The notes: generated from the sequence alone by a model not told the origin. A stretch of 32,725 nucleotides of DNA from Microbacterium sp. 13-71-7 (GCF_002257455.1 NZ_NCKN01000012.1:1-32725), one strand, 5' to 3'; numbered from the stretch's first letter, positions 8,605 to 16,599 are shown. Made by a program: numbers and translations.

Positions 8605-9857
8605 GAGATCGCACTCCTGGCGCCATCGGCATCGTCGCCGCTGCCGCGCTGCTCCTCACGTCCTGCGCCGTTCAGACCGCTCCGAGCGGCGGATCCGGCA
8701 CCGCCTCCACGACACTGGCATCGGTGCCGGGCTTCAGCCTGTCCGACGGGGTCATCCACGTCGGCGAGATGACCGCGCTCAGCGGTCCGATCGCGCCCTC
8801 GGCGAATGAGCAGGTCGCCGGGCAGCAGGCCTACTACGACATCGTCAACGCGAAGGGCGGGGTCGCCGGCAAGTACCCGGTGAAGGTCATCACCGCGGAC
8901 AACCAGTACAACCCGCAGCTCGCCGTGCAGGAGTACCAGCGGATCAAGGACCAGGTGGTGATGCTGTCCGGGATCCTCGGCGATGCGTCGACCGAGGCGC
9001 TGCTGCCGATCCTCAAGCAGAACAAGGCCGTCGCCCTCCCGTCGACCCAGAGCTCGCGCTTCACCGCGCAGGAGAACCTGGGGATGACGTTCACGTCCTA
9101 CCAGTCGAACGTGTGGAACGCGCTGTCCTACCTCTTCGAGAAGGGCCGGATCAGCAAGAGCTCCACCGTCTGCTCCATGGTCCAGGCGGACCAGTCGGGG
9201 CAGGCCCGCCAGGACGCCCTCGAGCACGCGGGGAAGGAGCTCGGCTTCACCGTGGGCCCCAAGACGGAGTTCGCTCCGACGGACACCGCGTTCACGGCGC
9301 AGATCCAGACGCTCAAGACAGCGAAGTGCGATCTCGTCGTCTTCGGCGGCGCCAACGGCAATGTGCCCAACGTTGTGGCGGCAGCGACCCAGCTCGACTA
9401 CGCCCCGATCTGGGAGACCGAGTTCTTCTCGATCGCCCAGTCCTTCAAGGACACGGACATCGCGACCTACCTCAAGGACAATTTCGTGATCACCGGCCTC
9501 GCCGGGGACCTCGACGACACCTCGATCGAGGGCATCAAGCTGCTGACCGACAAGCTCGGGAAGACGCCGACGATGCAGAACGTCTACGGGTTCATGCAGG
9601 CGATCACCGCGACGACGATCCTCGAGAAGGCCGTCCAGCTCGGCGACCTGTCTGGTCCGGGCCTCATGGAGGCGATGGACGGCCTCGGCAAGATCGACTA
9701 TCTCGGTCTGAACGGCGACATGACCTACGGCCCGGTGGCCAAGCGCCTCCAGCCCGACACGTCGTCGATCTTCTCGTATGATCCGACCGCACCGGGCAGC
9801 CTCAAAGCGCTCACGGCTCAGTACGTGGCGCCGAAGGGCCGCGGCCCGGGGTTCTGA
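8601..9857 (+). CDS. HAAT ABC transporter substrate-binding lipoprotein
   Basis: This is a 418-residue type-1 periplasmic-binding-fold protein of the Leu/Ile/Val-binding family. The signal peptide ends in the lipobox LLTSC with the lipidated cysteine at position 22, so it is anchored outside the membrane. The mature part begins IHVGEMTALSGPIAPSANEQ, the usual ligand-loop region, and continues GQQAYYDIVNAKGGVAG as in LivJ-like proteins. The start is GTG at 8601 in a GTGA overlap with livM, preceded by AAAGGA. It is the last gene of the nine-gene operon and is followed by a strong hairpin. Binding proteins are more often encoded first and made in excess, so the last place is worth noting. The ligand is probably the aromatic acid degraded by the operon. 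Confidence 0.9.
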   Translation: MRDRTPGAIGIVAAAALLLTSCAVQTAPSGGSGTASTTLASVPGFSLSDGVIHVGEMTALSGPIAPSANEQVAGQQAYYDIVNAKGGVAGKYPVKVITADNQYNPQLAVQEYQRIKDQVVMLSGILGDASTEALLPILKQNKAVALPSTQSSRFTAQENLGMTFTSYQSNVWNALSYLFEKGRISKSSTVCSMVQADQSGQARQDALEHAGKELGFTVGPKTEFAPTDTAFTAQIQTLKTAKCDLVVFGGANGNVPNVVAAATQLDYAPIWETEFFSIAQSFKDTDIATYLKDNFVITGLAGDLDDTSIEGIKLLTDKLGKTPTMQNVYGFMQAITATTILEKAVQLGDLSGPGLMEAMDGLGKIDYLGLNGDMTYGPVAKRLQPDTSSIFSYDPTAPGSLKALTAQYVAPKGRGPGF

Positions 9858-9872
9858 GCCTCCCGCGGATCT

Positions 9873-9919
9873 CGCGAGAAGGGCCCGTCCGCTTTCGCTG
9901 CGGGCGGGCCCTTCTCGCG
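9873..9919. terminator. Strong bidirectional hairpin terminator
   Basis: A 19-bp stem (9873-9891 with 9901-9919, one G-U pair) closes a nine-base loop. It starts 15 bases after the binding-protein stop and ends 11 bases before the stop of the convergent GntR gene. It probably ends transcription from both sides. Confidence 0.85.
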
Positions 9920-9930
9920 CACGGGGAGGA

Positions 9931-10578
9931 TCAGTCCATCGTGCGCAGCAGGGCTATGACGCCCGCGAGGTGCGCACGCGTGGCAGACTCGGCGGCATCC
10001 GGATCCCGCGCGAGGACGGCATCGATGATCGCGGTGTGCTCCGGCGCCGAGGTCGCCGCACGGCCCGGCAGGAAGCCGAGGCGGAACTGGTGCCGCGCCG
10101 ACTGCGCCTGCAGCCGCTCCAGCAGCAGCGTCGCCGTCGCGTGGCCGCTCAGCGCACGCAGGAGGCGATCCAGATCCTGGTGCAGGCGCGCGTAGGCGAG
10201 GAGATCGCCCGCCGACACCGCGGTCTCGAGCGCATCGCGAAGGGCGCGCAGCTCTTCGGCGCCGTCCTCGGTGAGCTTCTCCGCGGCCTTGCGCGCGCAC
10301 AGCGACTCCAGGGCGACGCGCACCTCGACGATCTCGATGGCCTCGTCGATGCTGATCGCACGCACCCGCGCACCGCGATTCGGGAGCCGCTCGATCAGGC
10401 CTTCACTCGCGAGGGTCAGCAGCGTCGTGCGCACCGACGCGCGACTCGCACCGTACTGCGCGCTGAGGTCCGCCTCGACCAGGCGCTGGTGCGGCGCGAA
10501 CTCCGCGTTCAGGATCGCGTCCCGCAGCTGCGCGGTCAGATCGGGGCGCGCACCGGCGCCCTGCTCGGCTACCGTCAT
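9931..10578 (-). CDS. GntR-family regulator with FCD ligand-binding domain
   Basis: This 215-residue transcription factor has a GntR winged helix at about 12-70 (YGASRASVRTTLLTLASEGL is the recognition region) and an all-helical FCD domain at about 80-210. Candidate metal or ligand residues of the FCD fold are visible in LHQDLDRLL, SARHQF, EHTAIIDA and RAHLAGV. The ATG at 10578 is chosen because CAGGAG lies nine bases upstream; the longer reading from 10611 has no ribosome site. It lies at the end of the catabolic operon on the opposite strand and is the only regulator next to it. It is therefore a candidate for sensing the aromatic acid or its CoA ester and for binding the palindrome at 1013-1031. 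That link is inference. Confidence 0.86.
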   Translation of the reverse strand: MTVAEQGAGARPDLTAQLRDAILNAEFAPHQRLVEADLSAQYGASRASVRTTLLTLASEGLIERLPNRGARVRAISIDEAIEIVEVRVALESLCARKAAEKLTEDGAEELRALRDALETAVSAGDLLAYARLHQDLDRLLRALSGHATATLLLERLQAQSARHQFRLGFLPGRAATSAPEHTAIIDAVLARDPDAAESATRAHLAGVIALLRTMD

Positions 10579-10626
10579 GACTCCATGCTCCTGCCCGCGC
10601 CGCCTCGGCACAGGGCGACCCGCTTC

Positions 10627-10650
10627 GCCCCGAAGACTATCGTCCGGGGC
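10627..10650 (-). terminator. Hairpin after the nucleotidase gene
   Basis: GCCCCG (10627-10632) pairs with CGGGGC (10645-10650), with an inner GAC/GTC pair set and a TATC loop. It lies 21 bases downstream of the stop of the minus-strand nucleotidase gene. There is no U-tract, so it is a probable rather than certain terminator. Confidence 0.5.
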
Positions 10651-10670
10651 AAGGCGGGTGCGGGCCGGGG

Positions 10671-12469
10671 TCAGCGTTTTCCGAGGTCCTTGCGCCGGCG
10701 GCGCGCGGACGCCAGGAGGAGCAGGCCCACGAGGATTCCGACGCCGGCGAGCAGCGACGCGAGCAGCGGTCCCCCGGATCCCGTCGCTGCGAGTCGACCG
10801 GACGCACCTCTGTCGTCGGCGGAGCCGGTCGGACCGGCGGACGTCGGTGCGGGTTCCGGACTCGGCGACGGAGTGATGCTGGCGGTGCTCGGCGAGGGAG
10901 TCTGCGAGGGGCCGGGGCCGCCCGTTCCGCCGGGTCCGGTCGGGACGGTCGGTCCGTCCGACGTCCTGCGCGTGATCCGCCCCTCGACCACCGGCGCCAC
11001 GGGGCTGTGCGCGGCGATGTGGTCGCTGAGCATCTCGGCCACGCCGGGGTACTCCGCGAGAACCGTCCCCGCGAAGCCGCTCGCGACGCCGGTCGTCGTC
11101 GCGACCGTATAGCTCGCGTTCGGATCCAGCGGCTTCCCCGCCACCTGCACCCGATGCACCTTCGACTTCGACGTCGCCCCCGCCGGATCCAGCACGACCG
11201 ACAGCCCGCTCACCTGCGCGAAGGAGCCGGACGGCGTCGGATAGCTCGCGTACTGCGCGTTCAGGATCCGGAGGAGCTCCGCGCCGGTGAACACCTTCTT
11301 CGTGATGGCGGTCGGGGCTCGCGACAGCGTGAGGACGTCTCCTCGGGTGATCGGCCCCGGCGTCATGCGCCCGCCCACGTATCCCGCGGGGAGGAGGGTG
11401 ATCTCCGCGCCCGTGGCGGCCGAGATCGCATCCGCGAACATGTTCCCCAGCGCGGTCTCCTGGGTGCGGACGATGTCGCGGGTGCCTTCGAGCAGCACGG
11501 AGGTGCTGCCGATCGGCGTGGCGAAGTACGCATCCGACACGACGCGGAAGGCGTCCACGGCCGCCTTGGTCGCGGGTTTCTCCGGCGCGTTCGCCATCTC
11601 GCTGCGCGACACGAGTCGTGCCGTCGCGCTCGTGACCTTCCCGTCCACGATGCCCAGGTCGACGACCCCGAGGTTGCGCCCGAACTCGCCCGTCTGCACG
11701 ATCAGGGTGCCGTTCTGCAGCCGCCCCTGAGGCAGCGTGCTGTGACTGTGCCCGTCGACGATCAGGTTCATGCCGGTGACCGCGTCGGCCACCTTCAGGC
11801 TCGTCATGTCGGAGCCCTGGTCGCCCAGGTGCACGAGCCCGATCACGAGATCCGCGCCCTGGCCGGTGACCTCGTCCACGAGGGCCTGGGTCGCGGTGAT
11901 CGCGTCCCGGTACTCGACGTCCTGCGAGCCCATCGCTGCGGAGACCGGCGTGGTGACCCCGATCACGCCCGCCTTCATGCCGTTCGGCAGCGCGACCATC
12001 GTGTACCCCGGCAGGACCGGCTGTCCGGTGGCGGAGGAGACGATGTTGCCGGCCAGCATCGGGTGATCCAGGCGCGAGGCGAGCTCCTGGAGATACGGCG
12101 AGCCGTAGGAGAACTCGTGGTTGCCCGCGGTCCGCGCGTCGAACCCCAGGGTGTTCACGATCGGCACGATGCTCGCGCCGCGGTCGATCGCCGTGTGCTT
12201 CGACCCGGAGAACGTGTCCCCGCGTCCAGGAACAGGGTGTTCGGGTTGTCCGCCCTCAGCTGGTCGACGTAGCCGCCGATCCTGGCATAGCCGATCTCCG
12301 TCGCGGTCTCGAAGACGTTGCCGTGCACGTCGTTCAGATGCGCGATCGACACGGTGCCGGTGAAACCGGACGCCGCGTGCGCGGGTGGCGCGAGCATGCC
12401 CCCGACCCCCGGACCGAGCAGGACGGCGAGCCCGAGGATCAGGACTCCGTGGATTCTCCTACGCTTCAT
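10671..12469 (-). pseudogene. Cell-wall-anchored 5'-nucleotidase/metallophosphatase, frameshifted
   Basis: The first frame (12469 to about 12219) gives a signal peptide (MKRRRIHG...AHA) and the start of a metallophosphatase (AHLNDVHG, NTLFLDAG). The rest (GNHEFSYG, GHSHSTLP-like motif and the 5'-nucleotidase C-terminal domain) is in another frame. The 1799-base span is one base short of 600 codons. Adding one G in the run complementary to CCCC at 12218-12221 restores DAGDTFSGSKHTAIDRG, so the break falls on a metal-ligand Asp. The C-terminus has a Pro/Ser/Thr-rich wall-spanning segment, LAATG, a hydrophobic helix and RRRRK, a sortase sorting signal of the LAxTG (class E) kind. An intact enzyme would hydrolyse extracellular nucleotides. 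A sequencing indel and a true pseudogene cannot be told apart here. Confidence 0.8.
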
Positions 12470-12541
12470 CGCGTTCACTTCCCCCAAGGAACGGATCCCC
12501 CCCACTGAGGATCCGGGATGGTACGGACCGGATCGCGGGAT

Positions 12542-12569
12542 GCGCCCGATCGCGGGTGCGCTCGGGCGC
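12542..12569 (-). terminator. Hairpin terminator of the pca operon
   Basis: GCGCCCGA (12542-12549) pairs with TCGGGCGC (12562-12569) around a 12-base loop. It lies 52 bases after the annotated pcaC stop, but only two bases after the next stop in the alternative frame (12572-12574). Confidence 0.6.
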
Positions 12570-12621
12570 GGTCAGCGCGCGAGCACGACGGCGTGCGCCG
12601 CATCCGGCACCGCCGTGTCGA

Positions 12622-13020
12622 TCAGGGCGCCTCCTCTGCGAGCACCCCTGCGGCGATGCGGAAGGCCGTGTTCGCGGCCGGCACGCCCGCGTACACGGCC
12701 GACTGCAGGATGACCTCGCGGATCTCGGCGACCGTGAGCCCGTTGCGGCGGGCCGCGCGCACGTGCATCGCGAACTCCTCCTCGTGGCCCAGGGCGATGA
12801 GGCTCGACAGCACGGCGATCGAGCGGGACCGGCGGTCGAGGCCGGGACGGGACCACACGTCGCCCCAGGCGACGCGTGTGATGAAGTCCTGGAAGTCGGC
12901 GGTGAAATCCGTCGTGCTCGCGATCGCACGGTCCACGTGCGCGTCCGAGAGCACCTCGCGGCGCACGGCCATGCCCTGCGCGTGACGCTCCGCGTCGGTC
13001 GTTCCGGTCGATCCGGTCAT
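12622..13020 (-). CDS. pcaC: 4-carboxymuconolactone decarboxylase
   Basis: This 132-residue AhpD-like-fold enzyme decarboxylates gamma-carboxymuconolactone to beta-ketoadipate enol-lactone. It carries the family pattern ALGHEEEFAMHVRAARRNGLT at about 76-96, followed by EIREVILQSAVYAGVPAANTAFR. The ATG at 13020 overlaps the pcaD stop by four bases, so it is translated as the last gene of pcaHGBDC. In many actinomycetes pcaD and pcaC are fused as pcaL; here they are separate. A coding-like stretch continues in the next frame after its TGA, up to a stop at 12572. One missing base near 12628-12633 would extend the protein to 149 residues. Function is firm; the exact C-terminus is not. Confidence 0.86.
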   Translation of the reverse strand: MTGSTGTTDAERHAQGMAVRREVLSDAHVDRAIASTTDFTADFQDFITRVAWGDVWSRPGLDRRSRSIAVLSSLIALGHEEEFAMHVRAARRNGLTVAEIREVILQSAVYAGVPAANTAFRIAAGVLAEEAP

Positions 13021-13799
13021 CTCGGGGTCCTCTCGGGGGTCAGGAATCCGCCCAGCAGCCGGCTCACGGCGGCCGGGTCGTCGACGGGCGCGAGGTGCGA
13101 AGCGCCGGGGATCCCGACGGCACTGCCGGATCGCACGCCGGTTGCGATCTCCCGCGCCGAGGCCTCGGGCGTCACCGCGTCGTGCGCACCCCAGACGGCC
13201 AGCACGGGAGCGCCGATCTCGCCGAGACGATCGCGCACGTCGTACGCGGCGAGGGCCTCGCACGCCAGGGCGTAGCTCTCATCGTCGGCGTCCTGCAGCG
13301 CGTGCAGCAGGCGGCCGGCGAGTTCGGGATGCTCCGCGACCGAGCCGGGTGCGAACCAGCGCTGGGCGGATCCGACGACGAGCGAGGAGGTCGACTGGGC
13401 GCGCACCCGGGCCGCCCGGTCGCGCCACCCTTGCGGCGTTCCGATGACGGCGCCGGAGCAGAGGATCGCGGCGGCGCCGACGAGCTGGGGATGCCGCAGC
13501 AGGAGTTCCAGCCCCACGGCTCCGCCCAGGGAGACCCCCGCGTAGTCGAACCGCGCGCCGTCGAGGCTTTCGGCGAGGGCGCGGACGAGGGCGTCCGCGA
13601 GCTCCGCGACGGAGAACGCCTCCCGCGCCGGTCCGGAGGATCCGTGGCCCGGGAGCTCCCAGGTGATGACCCGATGGTCGCGAACGAGGGCGGGCAGCAC
13701 CGACTCCCAGAGGACGCTCGTCGTCCCGAGCGACGGGCCGAGGACGAGCAGTGGCGCGCCCTCCGGCCCGAACGCGGCGGACACCGCGACGTCGATCAT
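13017..13799 (-). CDS. pcaD: 3-oxoadipate enol-lactonase (alpha/beta hydrolase)
   Basis: This 260-residue alpha/beta hydrolase opens beta-ketoadipate enol-lactone to beta-ketoadipate. The oxyanion region GPSLGTT (21-27), nucleophile elbow GVSLGG with S90, acid D207 (WGAHD) and H235 (GASHL) form the expected catalytic set. The ATG at 13799 overlaps the pcaB stop by four bases and its own stop overlaps pcaC. The gene order pcaH-G-B-D-C is typical of Micrococcales, and its length matches unfused PcaD. Other alpha/beta hydrolases look similar, but the neighbourhood settles the call. Confidence 0.88.
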   Translation of the reverse strand: MIDVAVSAAFGPEGAPLLVLGPSLGTTSVLWESVLPALVRDHRVITWELPGHGSSGPAREAFSVAELADALVRALAESLDGARFDYAGVSLGGAVGLELLLRHPQLVGAAAILCSGAVIGTPQGWRDRAARVRAQSTSSLVVGSAQRWFAPGSVAEHPELAGRLLHALQDADDESYALACEALAAYDVRDRLGEIGAPVLAVWGAHDAVTPEASAREIATGVRSGSAVGIPGASHLAPVDDPAAVSRLLGGFLTPERTPR

Positions 13800-15175
13800 C
13801 GGATCCCCTCTTCCCTGGCGGCGCGGACCGCCTCGTCGACGAGGGCTCCGGAGCGTCCCGTGTACCGGGCCGGATCGAGCAGGTCGTCGACGTCCCGCTC
13901 CGCCACCTCCGGCAGCGCGCGCAGCAGCGCGGCGAGCGGCTCGCCGGCGGAGGCGCGGTCGATCACCTCGGCGAAGCGGACGGCGCCGATGCGAGGCTTC
14001 AGCACGAGAGCGAGGCGCTCCGACACGATCAGCCCCTCGCTGAGCGAGAGGTTCGCCCTGGCGCGCTCCGCGTCGAAGCTCAGCGCGGCGCACAGCGCGC
14101 GGGTGCGGGCGGCCCCGCCGACCAGCAGCCGCAGAAGCTCCTGCAGCGCCGGCCATTCGGCGTGCCAGGCGCCGTCCGGGCGCTCGTCACCGGCGAGGCC
14201 GGCCGCGAGGTGGAGCTGCCCGACCAGGGCCGGAGCGCGCATCGCGGCGGACCGCACCAGGATCGCATCGACCGGATTGCGCTTCTGCGGCATCGTGCTG
14301 GATCCCCCGCCGCGCTGGAGCGCCGCCTCCCCGATCTCGGGGCGGGTGAGGGTCACGACATCCGTCGCGAGCGCACCCATCGCCGCGAGCGCCGCCCCGG
14401 CCGCATGGGCGAGGTTGAGGATCGGGTACCGGTCGGTGTGCCAGGGTGCGGGCGGCGCCGCGAGACCCGTGGCCGCTGCGAAGGCCGATGGCAGCTGTGC
14501 CGCGACGTCGGATCCGAACAGCTCGACGAAGGAGGCCTGGGTTCCGGCGGCCCCGCCGAGTTGGGCCGGCAGGGTCGCCGCGACGTCGAGGAGCGAGCGA
14601 CGCGCCCGCACGAGGGCGCGCAGCCGGCCGGCGATCCGTGCGCCGACGGTGATCGGGACCGCGTGCTGTCCGAGCGTGCGCGCGGCGGCGGGGTCGTCGC
14701 GGTGCGCGACCGCCAGGGCGGCGAGATCCGAGGCCGCGGCCGTGAGGTCCACGACGGACGCGGCGATGGCGTCCTTCGCCACGAGCATGAGCCCGGTGTC
14801 GAGGATGTCCTGACTCGTCGCACCGCGATGGATCCAGCGCGCGGCCTCGGGGTTCTCGGTGCGGCGCCGCAGCTCCCCGACGAGAGGCACGACCGGGTTG
14901 CCGCTCTCGAGCGCCGACGAGCCGAGCGATCGCACATCGGGGCGGAAACCGGGAGCGACCTCCTCGGCGAGAGCGCGGGGCATGACAACGAGTTCGGCGT
15001 AGGCCGCGAGCAGACCGCGCTCCGCCCGCACGAGCGCGGCGGCGACGTGCGCATCGCCGCCGATCCCCGCACCGCCCTCTGCCGGTGCCCCGGCGGCGAG
15101 TACCGCGAGCACCGGATCCAGCAGGCCGGACACGCCCGACCGGAGCGCGCCGTCGAGCTCGTCGTCAGTAGGCAA
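13796..15175 (-). CDS. pcaB: 3-carboxy-cis,cis-muconate cycloisomerase
   Basis: This 459-residue member of the fumarase/aspartase superfamily lactonises beta-carboxymuconate, the product of protocatechuate cleavage. It has SGNPVVPLVGELRRR (91-105), HRGATSQDILDTG (116-128) and the superfamily signature GSSTMPQKRNP (291-301). No ATG fits. The start is taken as TTG at 15175, ten bases after GGGAG, reading (M)PTDDELDGALRSG. This overlaps the end of pcaG by 11 bases. Upstream reading in this frame runs through pcaG and makes no sense. The protein acts between PcaHG and PcaC in the beta-ketoadipate pathway. The TTG start suggests lower translation, or coupling to pcaG. Confidence 0.88.
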   Translation of the reverse strand: MPTDDELDGALRSGVSGLLDPVLAVLAAGAPAEGGAGIGGDAHVAAALVRAERGLLAAYAELVVMPRALAEEVAPGFRPDVRSLGSSALESGNPVVPLVGELRRRTENPEAARWIHRGATSQDILDTGLMLVAKDAIAASVVDLTAAASDLAALAVAHRDDPAAARTLGQHAVPITVGARIAGRLRALVRARRSLLDVAATLPAQLGGAAGTQASFVELFGSDVAAQLPSAFAAATGLAAPPAPWHTDRYPILNLAHAAGAALAAMGALATDVVTLTRPEIGEAALQRGGGSSTMPQKRNPVDAILVRSAAMRAPALVGQLHLAAGLAGDERPDGAWHAEWPALQELLRLLVGGAARTRALCAALSFDAERARANLSLSEGLIVSERLALVLKPRIGAVRFAEVIDRASAGEPLAALLRALPEVAERDVDDLLDPARYTGRSGALVDEAVRAAREEGIR

Positions 15176-15710
15176 GGAACACCGTCTCCCGTTCCCCCTG
15201 CAGCCGGATGTCGTGGCGCAGGCTCCCGTCCGCCTCCCGGACCGCGATGAGGGTCTCCCGCTCCTCCGCGGACAGGGAGGCCAGGAACAGATACCCCTCG
15301 GCACCGGGCAGGTAGATGCGCGTGTGCAGCTTGTCCGGCAGACCCCGCGCGTAGACGATCGCCGCGAAGAAGGGTGCGCCGGGCCCCGACGGGCCGGGCT
15401 CGCGGGTCCAGAACTCGTAGCGGCCGTCATCGGTCGTGAACGACCGGCCGAAGCCCGTGAAGGTGTGGTCGTCGCGGCGGAACGCTCCCCGGGCGCGCGA
15501 CACCGTCCCGTCGGCGTCGGCGCCCCAGATCTCCACCATCGCATCGGGGATGGGGGCGCCGGACCCGTCGTAGACCGTGCCGGAGAGCACGATCGCGCCG
15601 GGGCTGTGCGGGAAGACGACCTCATGCATCCGGTCGTACTCGGTGCCGTAGGCGAAGAACGGCCCGACGGTCTGCCCCGCCGTGGGCTCGAGGGCGGTTT
15701 CGAGAGTCAC
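15165..15710 (-). CDS. pcaG: Protocatechuate 3,4-dioxygenase alpha subunit
   Basis: This 181-residue intradiol-dioxygenase subunit pairs with PcaH to cleave protocatechuate between the two hydroxyls. It begins MTLETALEPTAGQTVGPFFAYG, the standard PcaG N-terminus (TxxQTVGPFF). It continues with GTVYDGSGAPIPDAMVEIWG and LHTRIYLPG, the beta-sandwich core. As usual for alpha subunits it lacks the tyrosine and histidine iron ligands. The start is GTG at 15710 in a GTGA overlap with the pcaH stop. The last codons overlap the TTG of pcaB. Confidence 0.92.
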   Translation of the reverse strand: MTLETALEPTAGQTVGPFFAYGTEYDRMHEVVFPHSPGAIVLSGTVYDGSGAPIPDAMVEIWGADADGTVSRARGAFRRDDHTFTGFGRSFTTDDGRYEFWTREPGPSGPGAPFFAAIVYARGLPDKLHTRIYLPGAEGYLFLASLSAEERETLIAVREADGSLRHDIRLQGERETVFLAY

Positions 15711-16516
15711 TGGTCCTCCTCCTGCTCGGCCCAGGTCGCGTCCGGCCCGTCCACGACGATGTCCCAGCGGTAGCCCATCGAGAACTCCGGGACCGTGGCG
15801 TCGTGGTCGTACGTCGCGATCATGCGCTCGCGGTCCGCCGGGCGCCGGATCGAGTTGTAGATCGGATCGAGGGCGAACAGCGGATCCCCCGGGAAGTACA
15901 TCTGGGTGACGATGCGCTGCGTGAAGGCCCGGCCGAACACCGAGAAGTGGATGTGCGCAGGGCGCCAGGCGTTGACGTGGTTCTTCCACGGATACGGACC
16001 GGGCTTGATGGTCGTGAAGAGGTACTCGCCCGCGTCGTTCGTGATCGCGCGGCCCGCGCCCGTGAAGTTCGGGTCGAGGGGCGCGGGATGCTGGTCGCGC
16101 TGATGGATGTAGCGCCCGGCCGAGTTCGCCTGCCAGACCTCGATCAGCTGGTTCGCGAGCGGCCGCCCCCGGGAGTCCAGGAGCCGCCCGCGGACGGTGA
16201 TGCGCTCCCCGAGCGGCTCGCCGATGTGCTGCAGGGTCAGATCGGACTCGATCGCGGCGACGTCGCGCTGGCCGAAGGCGGGCGAGAGCAGTTCGATCGT
16301 CTCCGGATCGACGAGCTTCGGGTTCTTCGTCGGGTGCCGGAGGACGCTCGACCGGTACGGCGCGAAGTCGTGCATCGTGCGCGGCAGGATCTCGCCCTCC
16401 GCCTCGCGCCGCGCGTACTCGGCATGCGCGGACTCGATCTCGGCGCTGATCTCGCCCTGCGTGAGCTGGTCGGGCGCGGCGAGCAGCGATTCGGGCGCCG
16501 CAGCGGTGTCGTACAT
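15707..16516 (-). CDS. pcaH: Protocatechuate 3,4-dioxygenase beta subunit
   Basis: This is the 269-residue catalytic subunit of the Fe(III) intradiol dioxygenase. The iron ligands are present with the same spacing as in the Pseudomonas enzyme: Y136 (AGRY), Y175 (PGPYPW), H188 and H190 (PAHIH). The catalytic arginine is R185. The N-terminus is longer than needed for the core and contains the PcaH helix region. The ATG at 16516 follows AAGGAG by six bases; a longer reading from 16594 runs through the operator and is rejected. It is the first gene of pcaHGBDC, divergent from the IclR gene, with a palindromic site 68 bases upstream of its start. Confidence 0.93.
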   Translation of the reverse strand: MYDTAAAPESLLAAPDQLTQGEISAEIESAHAEYARREAEGEILPRTMHDFAPYRSSVLRHPTKNPKLVDPETIELLSPAFGQRDVAAIESDLTLQHIGEPLGERITVRGRLLDSRGRPLANQLIEVWQANSAGRYIHQRDQHPAPLDPNFTGAGRAITNDAGEYLFTTIKPGPYPWKNHVNAWRPAHIHFSVFGRAFTQRIVTQMYFPGDPLFALDPIYNSIRRPADRERMIATYDHDATVPEFSMGYRWDIVVDGPDATWAEQEEDQ

Positions 16517-16584
16517 CGTGGTCTCCTTCGACCGATCGGGAACAGCAGAATCGTGCGCCGTGGCCGGGCCCTGCGGCGAAGGAT

Positions 16585-16599
16585 TCCCATCCAATGGGA
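16585..16599. promoter_or_regulatory. IclR-type operator between pcaH and iclR
   Basis: TCCCATCCAATGGGA is the core of a 9-3-9 inverted repeat (16582-16602). It lies 30 bases before the iclR start and 68 before the pcaH start. The same pattern, TCCCRTYCAAYGGGA, recurs before pobA at 17391-17405. This is the probable site of the IclR regulator for control of pcaHGBDC and its own gene. Confidence 0.75.

Noticed and set aside
15165..15710. Absence of iron ligands in PcaG
   Set aside because: The alpha subunit of protocatechuate 3,4-dioxygenase never carries them; the ligands are all in PcaH.
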